Shown: piece by piece, positions 36,201-47,960 of the stretch | Layout of the letters: the number at the start of each line of letters is the position of its first letter | Numbering within the stretch: the first letter of the stretch is position 1 | DNA from: Trebouxia sp. TZW2008 | Taxonomy: Eukaryota > Chlorophyta > Trebouxiophyceae > Trebouxiales > Trebouxiaceae | NCBI GenBank assembly: GCA_002118135.1 | Contig: BDIU01000074.1 | Location: 99,881 to 163,880 of the forward strand | Length of the DNA: 64,000 nucleotides | Reading direction: 5' to 3' | Notes under the pieces: generated by a model | What the model was told of the DNA's origin: nothing | The model's input: the letters and a program-made list of their open reading frames with translations, nothing else | Database searches by the model: none | Translations under genes and position numbers: made by a program

Positions 36201-39200
36201 TCTCGCACAAGCCTGACCACTGGCTTGCTCAATCATTGTCTGGGCATGCTGCAGCTTCAGTGTTCAGACATGGCGCAGCACAAACAGCAACTCCGCATTG
36301 CGTACCTGGCAGCTCCACAGCAGCTTGCTCGATCATGCCGATGCCATTGCGCACAATGCGCAGGCTGGCGCTGTGATCCTTGCCGCTGCAGGTCACCACC
36401 TGCCCCTGCCCCTGCCCCTGCCGCTCCAGATCCACAACTGCCAAGTCAATGATGGGCCCCAGGTTGGTCCATGTATCCACCACCTCTACAAAGTTGCTGG
36501 GCTGTGCTGGGTCCACTGCGTCTGGGTGCAGCCTGATCAGCTGACTGTCCCCATACAAGCTCCCCTGCAAAGCAACAGTGCTGGGCTTGACCGCAATTAG
36601 CCAAACTGCAGCTAGCTTTGCTGGAATGATGTCCACAACTGTCAAAGCTGAGTGTCAGCTTGAGGAGGCGCCATGTTAAACGTAGCAAGCAGCTGTATGA
36701 ATGCAAGGACAATAGTCACCAGGCTGTGCTGGGTTACCCATGAAGGTACAACCTGATTGGTTGGCCGTCTCAGTACCAGCAGATTTGCATTGCCCTGGAC
36801 GAGCTTGTAAGCTGGTTGAAACTCAAAGTGAGCTGGCTGTCTCCCATACAACCTTCCGAGTCATATCGGACACAGATAATGATCCTGGCCCCTGGCAAAA
36901 GTGAGGAAATCGTGGTCTCTTGCCAGGCACAGGAAATGACCCCTTGCAAGTCACAGGGGCGCCAGCTCATCAAGCCACATGCTTGACTCAAGCTAGCATG
37001 CACGTGCTCGCTGCAGCTCTGCAGACTCACCACAAAGACGACGCCAGAGTCAAGGTAGGACAGGGTAGAGGGGGTGGAGATGCGGCCAAGGGCCTCCAAT
37101 TTGAGGCCCACCACTCGCTGCCCATCATTGCTCAGCACCAGCATGTGCAGATTGCCAAGGGTGTCCCCCAGCAGGTATCTGGAGCCATCAGGGTCCACTC
37201 GCCCTACAGCCTGCACAGAATGGATGCTGTCACTACTATCATCATTGACATGCTTGCTAGTGAGGCTGCGTGGCCCTGTCAGGTGTACCAAGAAGCTGGG
37301 AATTGAGTCCCAACCCTCAGCCAGCTTGCAACAGTGCAGATTGGTCTCAGTAAAGTCTCTGCAAGCCATGGGTAAATTCAATGGTGCAGAAGTAAATAGA
37401 TGCAGTAAGCCCCTGATCTTGCATGCCTCTTGCATGCTTGTTTCTGCTACTCAGGGTGCATGCTTGCAAACATGCAGCTTGCTTGCCGCTGTATGCATGC
37501 TATGCTGCTGGCACTGAACCTGCATCAATCTTGAGGTGCCCTGTGTTTCACTGCGGCACTATGCACCAAAGATTGCAAAGATGGACAGAGATGGTGGCTG
37601 CAGACATATTGTGGGCACTTGAGCCAAAGCCGGATTTGAGCTGCTGACCTGTACAATGGTGGCCTTCACTTGGATAGACTTGACAACTTGGTCATCTGGG
37701 CTGCGCTTCTTACGCACATATGCAATCACAGACTCCCCAACAACCACCACACCCCCCTGAGGTCCTGGCACAGGGATCAGCATTGATGCTCCAGGATCTA
37801 GGTTGCTCTGGCTGAAGGGGCCTTCTACAAATTCCTGTATATGGACACACTGTGCTCAATTACTTTCTTGAATGCGCAGAGGCATGTTGGAGGCAACCAT
37901 GAAGAGCAGCAGGGTATTGCCTCATCTTTTAGGTTAGTACAGGACCAAACTGGAGACATTTGGTTGCTCCAAGACATACCTAGCTGGGCCTGCTGAGCCT
38001 GTCTAGCATGTGCTTTGAATGAATGAAGGGAAAGAATGTGTCGCCTGTCTTGAGAGCAAGATAGGCAAAACACACATTCCCCTTCACTCGTTCACTCATT
38101 GAAGCTGAATGCAGAAGATCACCGCTTCCTATTGCTGTGCATGATTCTCGGTCAATAAGCGGAAAAACTGTACTTCTGCTTGCGTCTGGGACATATAGCA
38201 TATATCATAAATCACAGATGCAGCCACATAAGGCATGAGTCATGAGTGCAGACTTGACCTGTCAGGGACGTACCTTGTCTTTTATGGATATCTCGTAGGT
38301 TCTGAGGTGCCGCACATCCTTGTTATCATGATACAGCAGCGCCACCGTTGGACGCGCACAATTGTACAGAAACTCCATGCTGAGAACTTGCAGCTCATCG
38401 ACTCTAATGTTGAAGGCCTCATGAAAGCCTGCTGAGTCCATGGGCATGACCTGAAGAAGTTCCAGAAGTTGCTCAGCGCTAAAGCAATGCCACAGATTCA
38501 ATATAGCAAGTCAGGAGGTATCTATGTGCTGAGTGACATCCTGATCTGCGCATCCCGGCACAGGATTGTTGCGCGGGTCAATTTGCCAGACAGCAGAAAG
38601 GCTGCAGATCAAGCACTGCAGTAAGTGCATTGGCGGGATCAGCATCACCTTCAGCACAGCCATGGTCTTCAGCAAAGAGACGAGATACAGTTGTGCTGTC
38701 TGAGTCAACCATGAGAAGCAGCAGGCAGGGTGAAGACCAGTGAACCACCATACTCTTGATCTCAGTGACTGATACTGTAAAGCACTTGCGTGTTAGGTGT
38801 TACATATCGGCCCCAACGAATTGCATATTTCGCAATTTGCACTGCATCTCAATCATGCACACTCTCAAATTCTGCGTATCGCGTATGACGTTTTGCATAT
38901 TGAGTGTTACGTATTGTGATTCACTGGTGAAGAGTGAGCGAATAGTCACAGCACATAAGTGAGATTTAGGTGCTGACCTTTAGCAGGCCATCATACATCT
39001 GGACACCAATGAGCCGGCAGTCAGGGTCAACAATGCCAATTTGGCCATGCTCAACAGGCCGCCCAGTTCTGTCTGCTAAGTCCCCTCCAGCTCTAGTCTG
39101 CAGATTGTCTGAGCAGCAAGGTGCATGTCACGATCAGCTGAGGACAACAGATACAACCAAAAGATGCAGTCAAACTTGAATGCTGCCAACAAGGCTAATT

Positions 39201-39867
39201 GCATGTGCCAAAGAGTGGCAGTGGTTACGTCAAATTCAGGCAATCTATGACACAGAGATATGCATGCAGGCAGATATGCATAACAATGCATGACAATGTG
39301 GTAAGGTGAATTGGGAATGGCTGCTTACTGTCTGCATTCCAATACAGCACGCAGAACTTGTATCGCTCAGTGGTGAAGAAGAGCAGGTCCTTCTCCTCTC
39401 CCTGCATGTCACATTGAGTGTGACGAGTCTCTTACCACAAGAAGTGCAGCTGAGGACCCAGGCAAAAAGCTTACAGCTGGTCTGAACAGCTCCAGAGAAG
39501 CAATACGCCCGTATATAGGGACATCTGTGACATCCTGCAGACATACATGCTACTGACAAAGGCACTGTACAGCTGGAAAGAAAGGCATGAGACAGTGTGT
39601 GTGACTATGCTACCTTGAGGCCTTCAGGGGTGAGAGTATAAATTTCGATCCGCGTGACCTTGCTGCAGATACAAGCAAATATTGTTACCGCTGCAGTACA
39701 CCGGCATAGCAGCTACAGAGCGTTCGTTTATGGTCGAAGTCGCACCTGATGATCAGGTTCAGGTCTGAGGAGCTGGTGAAGTTGCCAACAACAGAATGAC
39801 GCACAGCAGTTGGCTTGTGAGCACTCACAACATAGTTGTACGTGCAGCCCTCCGAAGCAAGCTCCAT
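27243..39867 (-). CDS. DDB1: DDB1, UV-damaged DNA-binding protein 1 / CUL4 ligase adaptor, 22 exons, 1104 aa
   Basis: Exons in order: 39867-39746, 39662-39614, 39534-39475, 39401-39329, 39108-38978, 38450-38274, 37834-37649, 37210-37031, 36564-36306, 35755-35601, 35374-35222, 34943-34823, 34516-34407, 34052-33947, 33078-32915, 32434-32233, 30455-30268, 29882-29781, 29259-29109, 28693-28485, 27974-27792, 27476-27243; every phase agrees. Conserved blocks appear from [13 protein letters not shown] to VEELSRLH, including [99 protein letters not shown] and [16 protein letters not shown]1 folds into three beta-propellers plus a C-terminal helical domain, links CUL4 to DCAF/DDB2 receptors, and acts in nucleotide-excision repair and chromatin regulation. 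Length matches plant DDB1. Introns after exons 11 and 19 appear to be GC-AG. Several introns hold degenerate copies of adjoining exon edges. ATG 39867 is the first in frame; the upstream frame has only a TTG. Confidence 0.97.
28030..28145 (-). repeat. Two degenerate copies of the start of DDB1 exon 21
   Basis: The functional exon starts with [17 protein letters not shown] at 27974. Similar starts occur upstream at about 28145-28090 ([17 protein letters not shown], acceptor TACAG kept) and about 28072-28030 (CHLGDMV, more decayed). Both lie in the intron before exon 21 and stop matching within the exon. Confidence 0.88.
29381..29440 (-). repeat. Degenerate copy of the start of DDB1 exon 19
   Basis: About 60 bp match the beginning of exon 19 (GKLIAG, NS, YDWQ codons), about 180 bp upstream of the real exon start at 29259. 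The copy has an in-frame stop after [11 protein letters not shown]. Confidence 0.85.
30516..30556 (-). repeat. Degenerate copy of part of DDB1 exon 17
   Basis: About 40 bp read [13 protein letters not shown], against [13 protein letters not shown] in the real exon (30455-30268). The copy lies about 100 bp upstream in the 1.8-kb intron 16. Confidence 0.8.
32933..33488 (-). repeat. Three tandem copies of DDB1 exon 15
   Basis: Copy A (33078-32915) is the functional exon. Copy B (about 33284-33138) keeps the acceptor (TTGTAG) but is frameshifted after DRNKL. Copy C (about 33488-33344) is open through the block ending in SSNKKLLYS but has lost the acceptor AG (TACGGG). Neither B nor C reaches the donor end of the exon; both run into the intron tail shared by all copies (TTGGGTC/ACTGGGTC, CAACTTGCA). 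Unit length is about 205 bp. Confidence 0.93.
36155..36212 (-). repeat. Degenerate copy of the 3' end of DDB1 exon 9, donor included
   Basis: About 55 bp resemble the last codons of exon 9 ([14 protein letters not shown]) and its donor (CTGCCAG|GT). Unlike the other copies this one lies downstream of the real exon, so the duplicated edge is the 5' splice site. Confidence 0.8.
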
Positions 39868-40469
39868 TCCGTGCGACAAACGATGTTAACAGTTTTCGCT
39901 AGAATTTGTGGTTCAACTTGACTGTCGAGCGGGCGATGCTTTCATGCAATGATGTCAGTTGACCGCCACAATAAGGTGCGCGATCGCCCTCTGACTGGGC
40001 TGACCAACAGAACCTCTGCCAAGAAACAGCTGCGACTTTGGGCTTTGAGACTCCGAAGCAAAGCTCTTCCATGTCGGGAAAATGTCTTCCTCTTCTTCCC
40101 TTGTCATAGCACAGTCTGCCTCGGGTCCGCAGCGCAACGCCGGTGACTTTCAACAATCGCTTCCGGATTCGTGAAAAGGCGCGTCGTGACTCCACTGCCG
40201 TGTAGCGACTGCTACTTTCACGTTTGTTGTAAAATCGCTCGCCAGAACGAGATTGACAGGCCGAAGGCTGTCGGCATGCGGTGTATGTATATATGAAAGT
40301 GCGGCGCCGCTGATGCCTATCAGCTTGGACTGCTCTAGACAATTGTGGTGGCATGGTTTCTATGGGCTCCGACAGATTAATGAAATGATCGTGAGTGCGA
40401 TCTTGACGGCTTGCCGACATCCTTTTTGACTGCCTTTGGCCAATTTCGTCAGCCGAAATTGGCGCACGA
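39868..40469. promoter_or_regulatory. CpG-rich divergent promoter, DDB1 (-) / methyltransferase (+)
   Basis: 602 bp between start codons with many CpGs, in contrast to the surrounding gene bodies. It carries a long minus-strand open frame (39899-40420) that is Arg/Ser-rich with no conserved block; I treat that as a composition effect. Confidence 0.55.
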
Positions 40470-42945
40470 ATGACGTCCTCGTCGAGAAACTTGTTGTTGA
40501 ATCGATCGTGGACACAAATCGCTGAGCAATATGAAAAGTAAGTCTCGGAAATGCTTACATAGTGCTGTTCAGCTCATCGATCTCAGGCCTGAGTCTGCAT
40601 GCGTCGCAGGCATTTGGTGCCTCGCTTCATGCCATGGACAAACTACACAATGCAGCGTTTTGTCGCACAGAAATTGCCTCATGGCCCCATCTTGGTGCCT
40701 GCCTGTGGCCCAGGTACTGCCTTGTGATCACCTTGTTGCATCACAGTCTTCAGAGCATTACACACCTGATGTCTCCAGGGCACGAGCTAGTCATGCTTGC
40801 GAACGCATTCTCAGATGGGAGACACATCATTGGCATTGACCTGGCTGAAGGCATGGTGGACCTCGCAAACTCCCGCTGCAAGGAGGCAGCCATAAGGTTA
40901 GTGCAACATGAAGTGTGTCGCGTCGCGATTGAGCTTTCCCCACACTGTTGGTATCGAAGTCACACCTTTGTGAGTTGAAACCGCTGTATGCACAGCAAAC
41001 GTGCAACAAAAAGCTATGCAGGATGAATGGAAAAGCTGATCAAGCAGCTGATGGAAAAGAACGCGACCCATGTGATCGTGAAAAAGGTCACTGCATGACA
41101 AAGTGCAACTGGCAGTGAGTTACGAGGAGAACTCTTCTCAAGTCAGGCTGCATCTGACATGTTGTGTTAATGTCAGAACACTCAACTATGCAGTCTCTGC
41201 ATAGCAGCGACAACATCAAGGTACTTGCTGGACATCTTTTTGTCCCCTTTATGCATGACTTCCCGCCACTTGCAACAGTGTTTCACATCAGCGGTTTGAT
41301 AAAGACTACAACTTGTTTTGGTGCTGCACAGCGGCAGAGCATGGGCCGAGGTGGCAGACGCCTGCGACTTGGCCACCAGATTCCCCAATGCAGCTGGTGT
41401 CTTCTCCTTATTTGGGCTGCAGCAGCTGCCTCAACCCCATACTGCTCTAGCCAATTGGGTCAAGACCCTCTGCCTAGGTCAGCTTGCCAATTTGCAGAAT
41501 AGCTGATTCTACTGCTGTCAATGCAAAACCATCCACGCTGGAGTTCAAAAGACATTGATTGCGTCCAATCATCAGAATTTGTGCTGACAACAACTTGATG
41601 TTTGCATGCTGCTATTGTCAATTCATCAACCAATCAACAATGATTGATTTATTCATTTATCAACTCATTCTTTGGTGACTGTCCATGATCATCACGTAGT
41701 GATTGACCACCGAGAAAGCAGATCAGTGATGACAGCAGCTGGACAGCATCTGTCTTGGCATGTAGGGGGATCACTAGCAGTAGCCTTCTGGCCAAGCCAG
41801 GTGGAAGACAAAGGGCCGTGGCAAAGGCTAGCTGACTTGTCCACTAACAAGCCCAGGGCAGGCAAAGCAGCCTCATCCCAGGTCCACCCACTAGCCTTGC
41901 ACCACAAGCATATCTCCTCAAGCGCTCTCAAGCATCTGTTGACTCTTCTTTGTGATCTGACTCATGATTGTTCACTTGCTCTGTCAGCCAAGACATCTCC
42001 TGCTAAGCAGTGCCTGTGCAGTGATGCTGTCTTTTTGTCGCTAGACAGAAATCCTGTTTCTGACACTGTGCAGCTTGCGTCCTGTCTGCAAAAACCAATG
42101 GTGCGTATTTGGCATCTGATAGTCTGGATTGACCTGGTTTGTCTGACCAAATAGGTAGTGCATTGGCATGTGAGGCAGCAAGGCAGTGCATGCTGGTGAC
42201 TTAATGGGTGACACGTTGGCATGTGAGGCAGCAAGGCAGTGTGTGCTGGTGCAGTACAGAAGGTGAGCTGGGAGCAGCAGGTGCCGGGTTCAGCACTGAA
42301 GGAAGGAGGCATATTGGTTGCCGATGAGCAGCCAGCCTTCCCCATGCATTGGGACAGCATTGCTCACTTCTGGCAGGTCAGCCTGCTGGCCCATGTGTTC
42401 TGCACAGACTGTTTCGAACACTCACCTTAATGCTGCCCAGATCATTGATTGCAACTGCTGCTGCCCCACATACTCTGCAAAGACTGTTGGCAATACAGCA
42501 GCTTGATGTTGCCAAGAGCACCGGTCAAATCTGCTGATGCTGCATATGCTCTGCACACAGACTGATGGCGACATTGCACTCGAGCTGCTGATGTCACTGG
42601 TCAAAAGCGATGCCTCAGAAATCTGACCAAATGTGCTTGCAGATGTGAGAAACATGGACACTTTGATTGCAATTGCAAAGCTCTCTGCTTGCCAAGCCAC
42701 CTGCTCGCCAACTCAACAGGCCGGGAGATTTTTTTGTAAAGCCCAAAGCAAAGACTGTCTGCGCTTTACAGGTGATGACGCAAGCAGGTCCATGGCATGC
42801 GCGCTTGTTGCAGCTGGGAGAAGACCACATGGAGGCATTGAGGCAGGAGTTCATGGCTCCATATGCCAGTACTGCAGATGATCAGATTGAGCACTCCCCT
42901 CACGCTAGGCTATTTCTCATTCGCAAACAAGCAGCTGCTTTGTAG
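40470..42945 (+). CDS. Class I SAM-dependent methyltransferase, 7 exons, about 275 aa
   Basis: Exons 40470-40537, 40610-40713, 40779-40896, 41332-41477, 41766-41861, 42255-42376 and 42772-42945. The N terminus reads WTQIAEQYEKHLVPRFMPW. The SAM-binding Rossmann motifs follow: motif I ILVPACGPG, HIIGIDLAEGMVDLANSR (acidic Asp binding the SAM ribose), ADACDL, and GVFSLFGLQQLPQP as the motif-IV/V strand and loop. Then come VAFWPSQVEDKGPW and a C-terminal MTQAGPWHARLLQLGEDHME. The layout is that of UbiE/Methyltransf_11-type small-molecule enzymes; the substrate cannot be told. Intron 5 fits best with a GC donor (GGGCAG|GCAAAG) and acceptor GTGCAG|TA; a GT donor at 41882 with an acceptor at 42262 is also in frame. 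No transit peptide is evident. Exon 1 is only 68 bp. Confidence 0.91.
42160..42254 (+). repeat. Tandem duplication of an intron 3' end in the methyltransferase gene
   Basis: A roughly 40-bp segment (TTGGCATGTGAGGCAGCAAG core, continuing to a GCTGGTG end) occurs at 42162-42199 and 42216-42252. The second copy runs directly into the exon-6 acceptor. Confidence 0.9.
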
Positions 42946-44162
42946 AGCTGTATAGACAAGCATTGCTTTGAATCTGGATATGTTTAAGATGCAACCTAAG
43001 CTTGATACACACAAGTCACCTCTGCAAAATGGTTTAAAGTGCATGCGAACTGCCATCTTGTCTGTAACAGAATTGTCTGTTACTTGTCTTTCGACATCTT
43101 CAGAGCAGCTTGCTGCAAGTGTTGTGTGAGCCATTAACCCACAGAGTCAACGCACGTCTGATAAAAACACAAAATTTTCCAAACTTGCGCAGCATGCATC
43201 AACAGTGTTAGCGTAGGCTGCGGTCTGGCTGCATAAGAATGTGCAAGGGGGTGACTTAGCATGCTGAGGGCATTGCCTACTCAGTCAGTGGTTCGACTGT
43301 CCTGTCAAGAACCAAGCACTGCACTAAGTCGGTGTTGAAGTGTTACGTCCTGTCAGGAAAGAAAAGTTTACTGGTATGCTGCTACGCGTGAAGTTATTCT
43401 AGGACATCATGGAAATGGGAACTTCTGTGACCAGACGCATCAAGGCGTCACCAGCCTGTGATCATGCCCTATGTGCAAGCTTGGCCGTGTGCTTACTAAG
43501 AACCAGCCGATACCCTGTGTAAATAACATTCTTGATTTCAGAATGCACAACAGTTTGACAAGACTTGCATTTGCTGGCCATGAGGCTGCCTGGTTTGGCT
43601 GATCGCAACTGTCACTTGTACTGAGTTGCTGGACGCTTGCAAACCTTGGCACCTTTCAAAGCAGCAACCCTAGGCTGCCTCCTTAGCGAGAGGCTGCCGT
43701 CCTGACGCCTAAAAGCGTAAACCTTTCTTTTTGCCTTTTCTTGGCACTGTGCTGAAAAAGCTGCTCAGTATTGTCCATACTCTCCTACCAATTTGTCAAG
43801 GCCACCTGAGCTATTGGCAGCCCAATTGGGCACTTCGGTTGCATCAATGCTCATTGGGTCTGACGATGCCTGCACAATACACTTTTGTTTCAGCTTCAGT
43901 CAGACTCCAGCTTGATACAGATGCAGCAGCCTCAGCAGCGTCGACTGTAATGACTATACTCTGTGCAGAATTGTGCGGCATATGCATCAGCTTAGGTGTG
44001 AGTGGTGTTGCAGATTCTCTGATGCCCAAGTGACCTTTGAGTCTGAAAGGACTTTGGTTTGAGAGATGATTTGATCTGAAAGTTGCAATTCCAGCTATGA
44101 CAAAGCAATGTTGAGGGAGAAGCCAAGACCACATGGAAGGCAACATTGAAGCAACATGGTCA
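42946..44162. other. Convergent intergenic region, no gene recognised
   Basis: Lies between the methyltransferase stop (+) and the DUF3531 stop (-). No conserved exon was found on either strand; short ORFs have no family-like blocks. Confidence 0.45.
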
Positions 44163-47100
44163 TCATGGCATGTTGCTTTGATGATGTAGTGACAGGCACT
44201 TGTCTTGGCAGTGTCTCTGAAGGTGTCTAGGACATGCACTTGTCTTTGCGACGCCTCTGAAGATGTGTACAGCTCTGCTGAAGGGTGCACAGTACATACA
44301 AACGCATGCAGTTGTCTTTGCGCAAGAGCTGAACACATGCCCCACCTGCTGCTCTGCTAGTTTTGGCGTCGGCCAGTCCGCATTCACACCACCTATGATC
44401 AGCTTCTTGATACCCATGTTTCTGCACAAGCATTGGCAGCATCAGCGAACATGAGGTCAAGCTGATGCGACAGGTTGTGGTCTACCAAGCAAGCTTCAGC
44501 AAACAAGCCTTGACTTGATTCAACAAGCCTATGCGATCCCACTAGTCATGCATGGACAACCTTCATGCACAAGCGTCAATCTTAGCGTGACAGCTGGCTC
44601 ATATGGAAGGCTATGCTGCATTGGTCATGCACATCATTCAGCCGCCGTGAGCGAGTCCACAATGGGGAGCTTACTCTTGACTGAAATTGGAGAATGCATT
44701 GATGAGCATGTCAAAGGCAAATTCGTCACTCGTGCCCATGTCCACCCTGTACCACAGAACACAACGTGATTTCTTGGCTACTCACAACAGCAGCTCAAGG
44801 CTGCCAGCAAGCGCAGCTTTGCTGCAGCACATTCACCAACAGCAATATTGTCAATGACAGATTGTACACACTAGCACAGATGGATGACTGATCACCGATT
44901 CGAGGCAGCAAGTATGGTGCTCAGCAGTGCGTGGAATCATCACACAGTTGTCGTCCTATGTGAGCTATTGACCATATTCAAAGCCATGAGTCAAATCAGA
45001 TGCCTGCACTCATGCTTGCAGTTTGTCCAATGCTGACATGATGTCAGGGGCAACAGCAAAATGGTGCATTGCAGAGCACATGATATAGGGCAGAACAAAT
45101 GACAAGACAAGAGGCAAGGCACAGGGCAGGGCATAGGGCAGGGCACAGGCCAGGTCAAAGGGCAGGGCATACAGAAGGGCGTAGGGCAGGGCAAAGGGCA
45201 TGGCAAAGGACATGTTACAAGGCAGAGCATAGGGCAGGGCATAGGGCAAGGCATAAGGCAGGGCATCGGGCAGGGCATCGGGCAGGGCATAGGGCAGAGC
45301 AAAACAGGCCAGAACATGGAAGTGGATTGTAGGACTGACCAGCATCTAACCCAGTTGCCTTTCTGCTCAGTGTTGGACATATCATGCATGAGGGAGTGTC
45401 CAGTGTCACCACACATCTGGGCATTGTAGTCGAAATTGCTCACACTGTCTGATGATGCCCAATACACCTGCAAACTCACAAAAGGCCTGACTGCCTGATT
45501 TGCATTCACTGCTGCCATTGCCATGCAATGCAAGCCAAACATGACAAAGAACGAGCTGCTTGTTACTGCATATCATTTCCCAGCAGTGCCCTCATACATG
45601 TATAGGCCACAAAGCACATGAGGTATGCAGCACAGGTGTTCTGACTCTTCAGGACAATGTCAATGACATTAACAGTGTCACACATGCTGGCACAGGTGAG
45701 CATGCTGAGAAACCAAACAAGCTGTGCAGCACAGAGCTGGCAAATGCAGTTGAGTATGCTATACTTCTTACAAGGAAGAATGCAAACAGACCTAAACTTT
45801 GCTTTAGAGAGTGGTCAGCTCCAAAATCGAGACTGATCTGCGGGTTCTTGCCATTGAACGCTCACAGCAGCTCACAATCAAGTTGTTACACGAGCTGAGT
45901 GAGAGAGTCAATAACAATTATCATGCTACATGTATTAGCACAAGTGTCAAACAAGAATGCTGAAGAAACAGAAGCAGAAAGACAAGTGACTGACCTGCAG
46001 GTTCTCACCATTGAAGGCTCCCAGGCGGCCCATCATGAACCAGCTGCTCAGAATCTCTGCCATCATGTCTGTCTCATTTGCCGTGGGCGCTCTGTACAGC
46101 TCAAACCAAAGCTGCAGGTCACAGAAACAGCTTGGCACAGGTCATGCTGTCTAGTGCACATCTACCAAAACCAAAGGTCGTGCTGTCTAGTGCACATCAC
46201 CCAACACAACAGGTGTGTACAGGTCATACTGTGTAGTGCACATCGCCAAGACAACAGGTCGGCACAGATTGTGCTGCCAAGTGCACGTCAGCAAGGAAGT
46301 TCTGTGAGCTGTTGAGGGTGCTTGTACAAATGCAGGGCCAGGCTGTCAGCGGTGCCTCAATAGCTAGTCTTGGGCAAAAGCGCACATCAGCCACATGTAA
46401 ATGACTACAAATTGTAGTGATTGCAACCTGACATAGCCATGACGCCTCATTGCTGTTCCTTCCTCTTTTCCTGTTGCCCTCTTTGGTGCTTTGCTGTGTT
46501 TCCTTCTTTTTACATTTCGTCTGTCTGCTTTGCTTGTCTTTGGACACAATCGAAATTGAAGTACAGGCGGCTTACCCAGAGATCAAAGGGATCCACATCT
46601 CTGAATTGGACCTCCATTTGCTTGTCTGCGCCTGTCCTGTCTTTGAAGATGTTCTCACCCAAAACCTCTTGTCTCTGCAGTGCAAGGCAGCAAGCAATCA
46701 AAGACACACTCCCCACGTTGCGGACACACAAACAAAACCTGCTTAGCTTACGTTTTGAGTTGTGGGGCGTGGCTGGTTGGGCTCTTGCAACTCGTCTTCA
46801 AAGTCTGCTTCAGTTTCTGCTTCATCTGCATACAAATCTTCTAACTCTCGCAGCTCTCGCATCTGCCTGTATGTGCAGTCACAAGATGAGTCATCTTTCT
46901 CCTTTGGCACAGCAATTTGTTGGCTTGGCTGTAAGCGCTTGGTAAATGTGCACAGCACAGTGACCGTACACAGTATACAGCAGGATAACCAATACAGCAT
47001 ACAGCATACAGCATACAGCATACAGCATACAGCATACAGCATACAGCATACAGCATACAGCATACAGCATACAGCACAGTAATCGTACACCATACTCAGT

Positions 47101-47960
47101 ATGAAAATTGTACACTGTACACCGCATGGTGATAGTACACCATGCACCATACAGGATGGAAATTGTACACCATACACAATACAGAGCATGGTCCAGAAGG
47201 CTAGCCAGCCAACAAAGATTTGCCTGCTACCGGTCAAAGCCGGCTCTTCAAGATCAGGATGCTTGGGAGTTTATACCTGCGCGTGGCTGGAGCTGAAGCG
47301 GCTGCATCGATTTCACTAGATCGTGTCCGGTCATATTGCGGTGGCTGCGACTGCTGTGGCATCTGTGATCGCCGTGCCATTTGTGATTGCTGTGGTGATT
47401 GTGATTGCTGTGGCGGTGGTGATCGCAGTGATCGCAGTGTCCGCTTTGCATATGTCTCTTCTTCAAGCTCATGATCGATGACACCCTCAAAGCTTTCTCC
47501 GTCTTCAGCAAACATCCGCTCCAATTCTGTCATGCCATCAAATTCCCTGAGTGACAATCAGCAACATATGTTGACTCCCCAGCACAGCCCATTGAAGGCT
47601 CAAGTGCTATCAGTACTTCATGCATGCTGAATGAGGGCGCTTGCCTGCTGCACAGTAAGATATGCTGCAACTCAACAGCTTGCTGAGCAAACAGTACCTC
47701 CTACGAGAGCCTTGATCAATACTTTCAGAATTTGCTTGCCCCTGTGGCATCTGTGAGGTTGATGCGTTTTGCTGATCTTGTGGCCCTTGCGTCGGGCGCT
47801 GCGGTGGCCATCGTCCTTTTAGAGGGTTGTCTGTGTAGCCCTGCGTGCTACCCCTCCTTTTTACTGGCACTGGTGGGCAAACATGCTGTCTGCTGCGGCC
47901 ATGGTGAACGGAAGCAGCATGTGTGTTGCAAGCTGCCCTGTGTTGGGACAGGATGCGCAT
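44163..47960 (-). CDS. DUF3531-family protein, probably plastid, 8 exons, about 440 aa
   Basis: Exons 47960-47698, 47546-47277, 46866-46752, 46674-46576, 46111-45995, 45467-45340, 44746-44675 and 44421-44163. Exon 1 codes a basic, His/Ser/Gln-rich leader like a transit peptide. Exons 2-3 are acidic and Gln-rich (MTELERMFAEDGESFEG; ELEDLYADEAETEADFEDEL). From exon 4 the conserved domain reads KQMEVQFRDVDPFDLW, LWFELYRAPTANETDMMAEI, SSWFMMGRLGAFNGENLQ, HSLMHDMSNTEQKGNWVRCW, VDMGTSDEFAFDMLINAFSN and NMGIKKLIIGG. This matches DUF3531, a family of cyanobacteria and plastid-bearing eukaryotes with no known biochemical role. The C-terminal limit is unsure: reading on to the stop at 44163 adds a repetitive tail, while a donor at CAGCAG|GTGGGG would end the domain earlier. 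Introns carry three large simple-repeat arrays. Confidence 0.88.
44190..44285 (-). repeat. About 43-bp tandem duplication near the DUF3531 stop
   Basis: Two imperfect units share GGACATGCACTTGTCTTTGC / GTGACAGGCACTTGTCTTGG-like sequence followed by CTCTGAAG. They fall in the uncertain C-terminal tail and translate to KTSACP/DKCLS-like repeats. Confidence 0.7.
45100..45305. repeat. Minisatellite of GGGCATAGGGCA-type units
   Basis: About 200 bp of 10-12 bp imperfect units (GGGCAGGGCATA, GGGCAAAGGGCA variants) lie in intron 6 of the DUF3531 gene, about 35 bp downstream of exon 6. Both strands are open through it (CPMPCP-like and GHRAGHRAGH-like translations), which is a repeat artefact. Confidence 0.95.
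46992..47076. repeat. (ATACAGC)12 heptanucleotide array
   Basis: About twelve perfect 7-bp units in intron 2 of the DUF3531 gene. The following 100 bp (47080-47190) consist of looser GTACACCATAC-like variants, suggesting an older array. Confidence 0.97.

Noticed and set aside
39899..40420. Minus-strand ORF of 173 codons between DDB1 and the methyltransferase
   Set aside because: Arg/Ser-rich with no conserved block, located in the CpG-rich divergent promoter; its openness follows from base composition.
45010..45542. Minus ORFs with CPMPCP/ALPYALP repeats and the plus ORF with GHRAGHRAGH
   Set aside because: Read-through of the GGGCATAGGGCA minisatellite inside an intron; only the 45467-45340 part is a real exon.
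46992..47076. Possible CRISPR-like or regulatory array
   Set aside because: Units are contiguous 7-mers with no spacers, in a eukaryotic intron; a simple tandem repeat.
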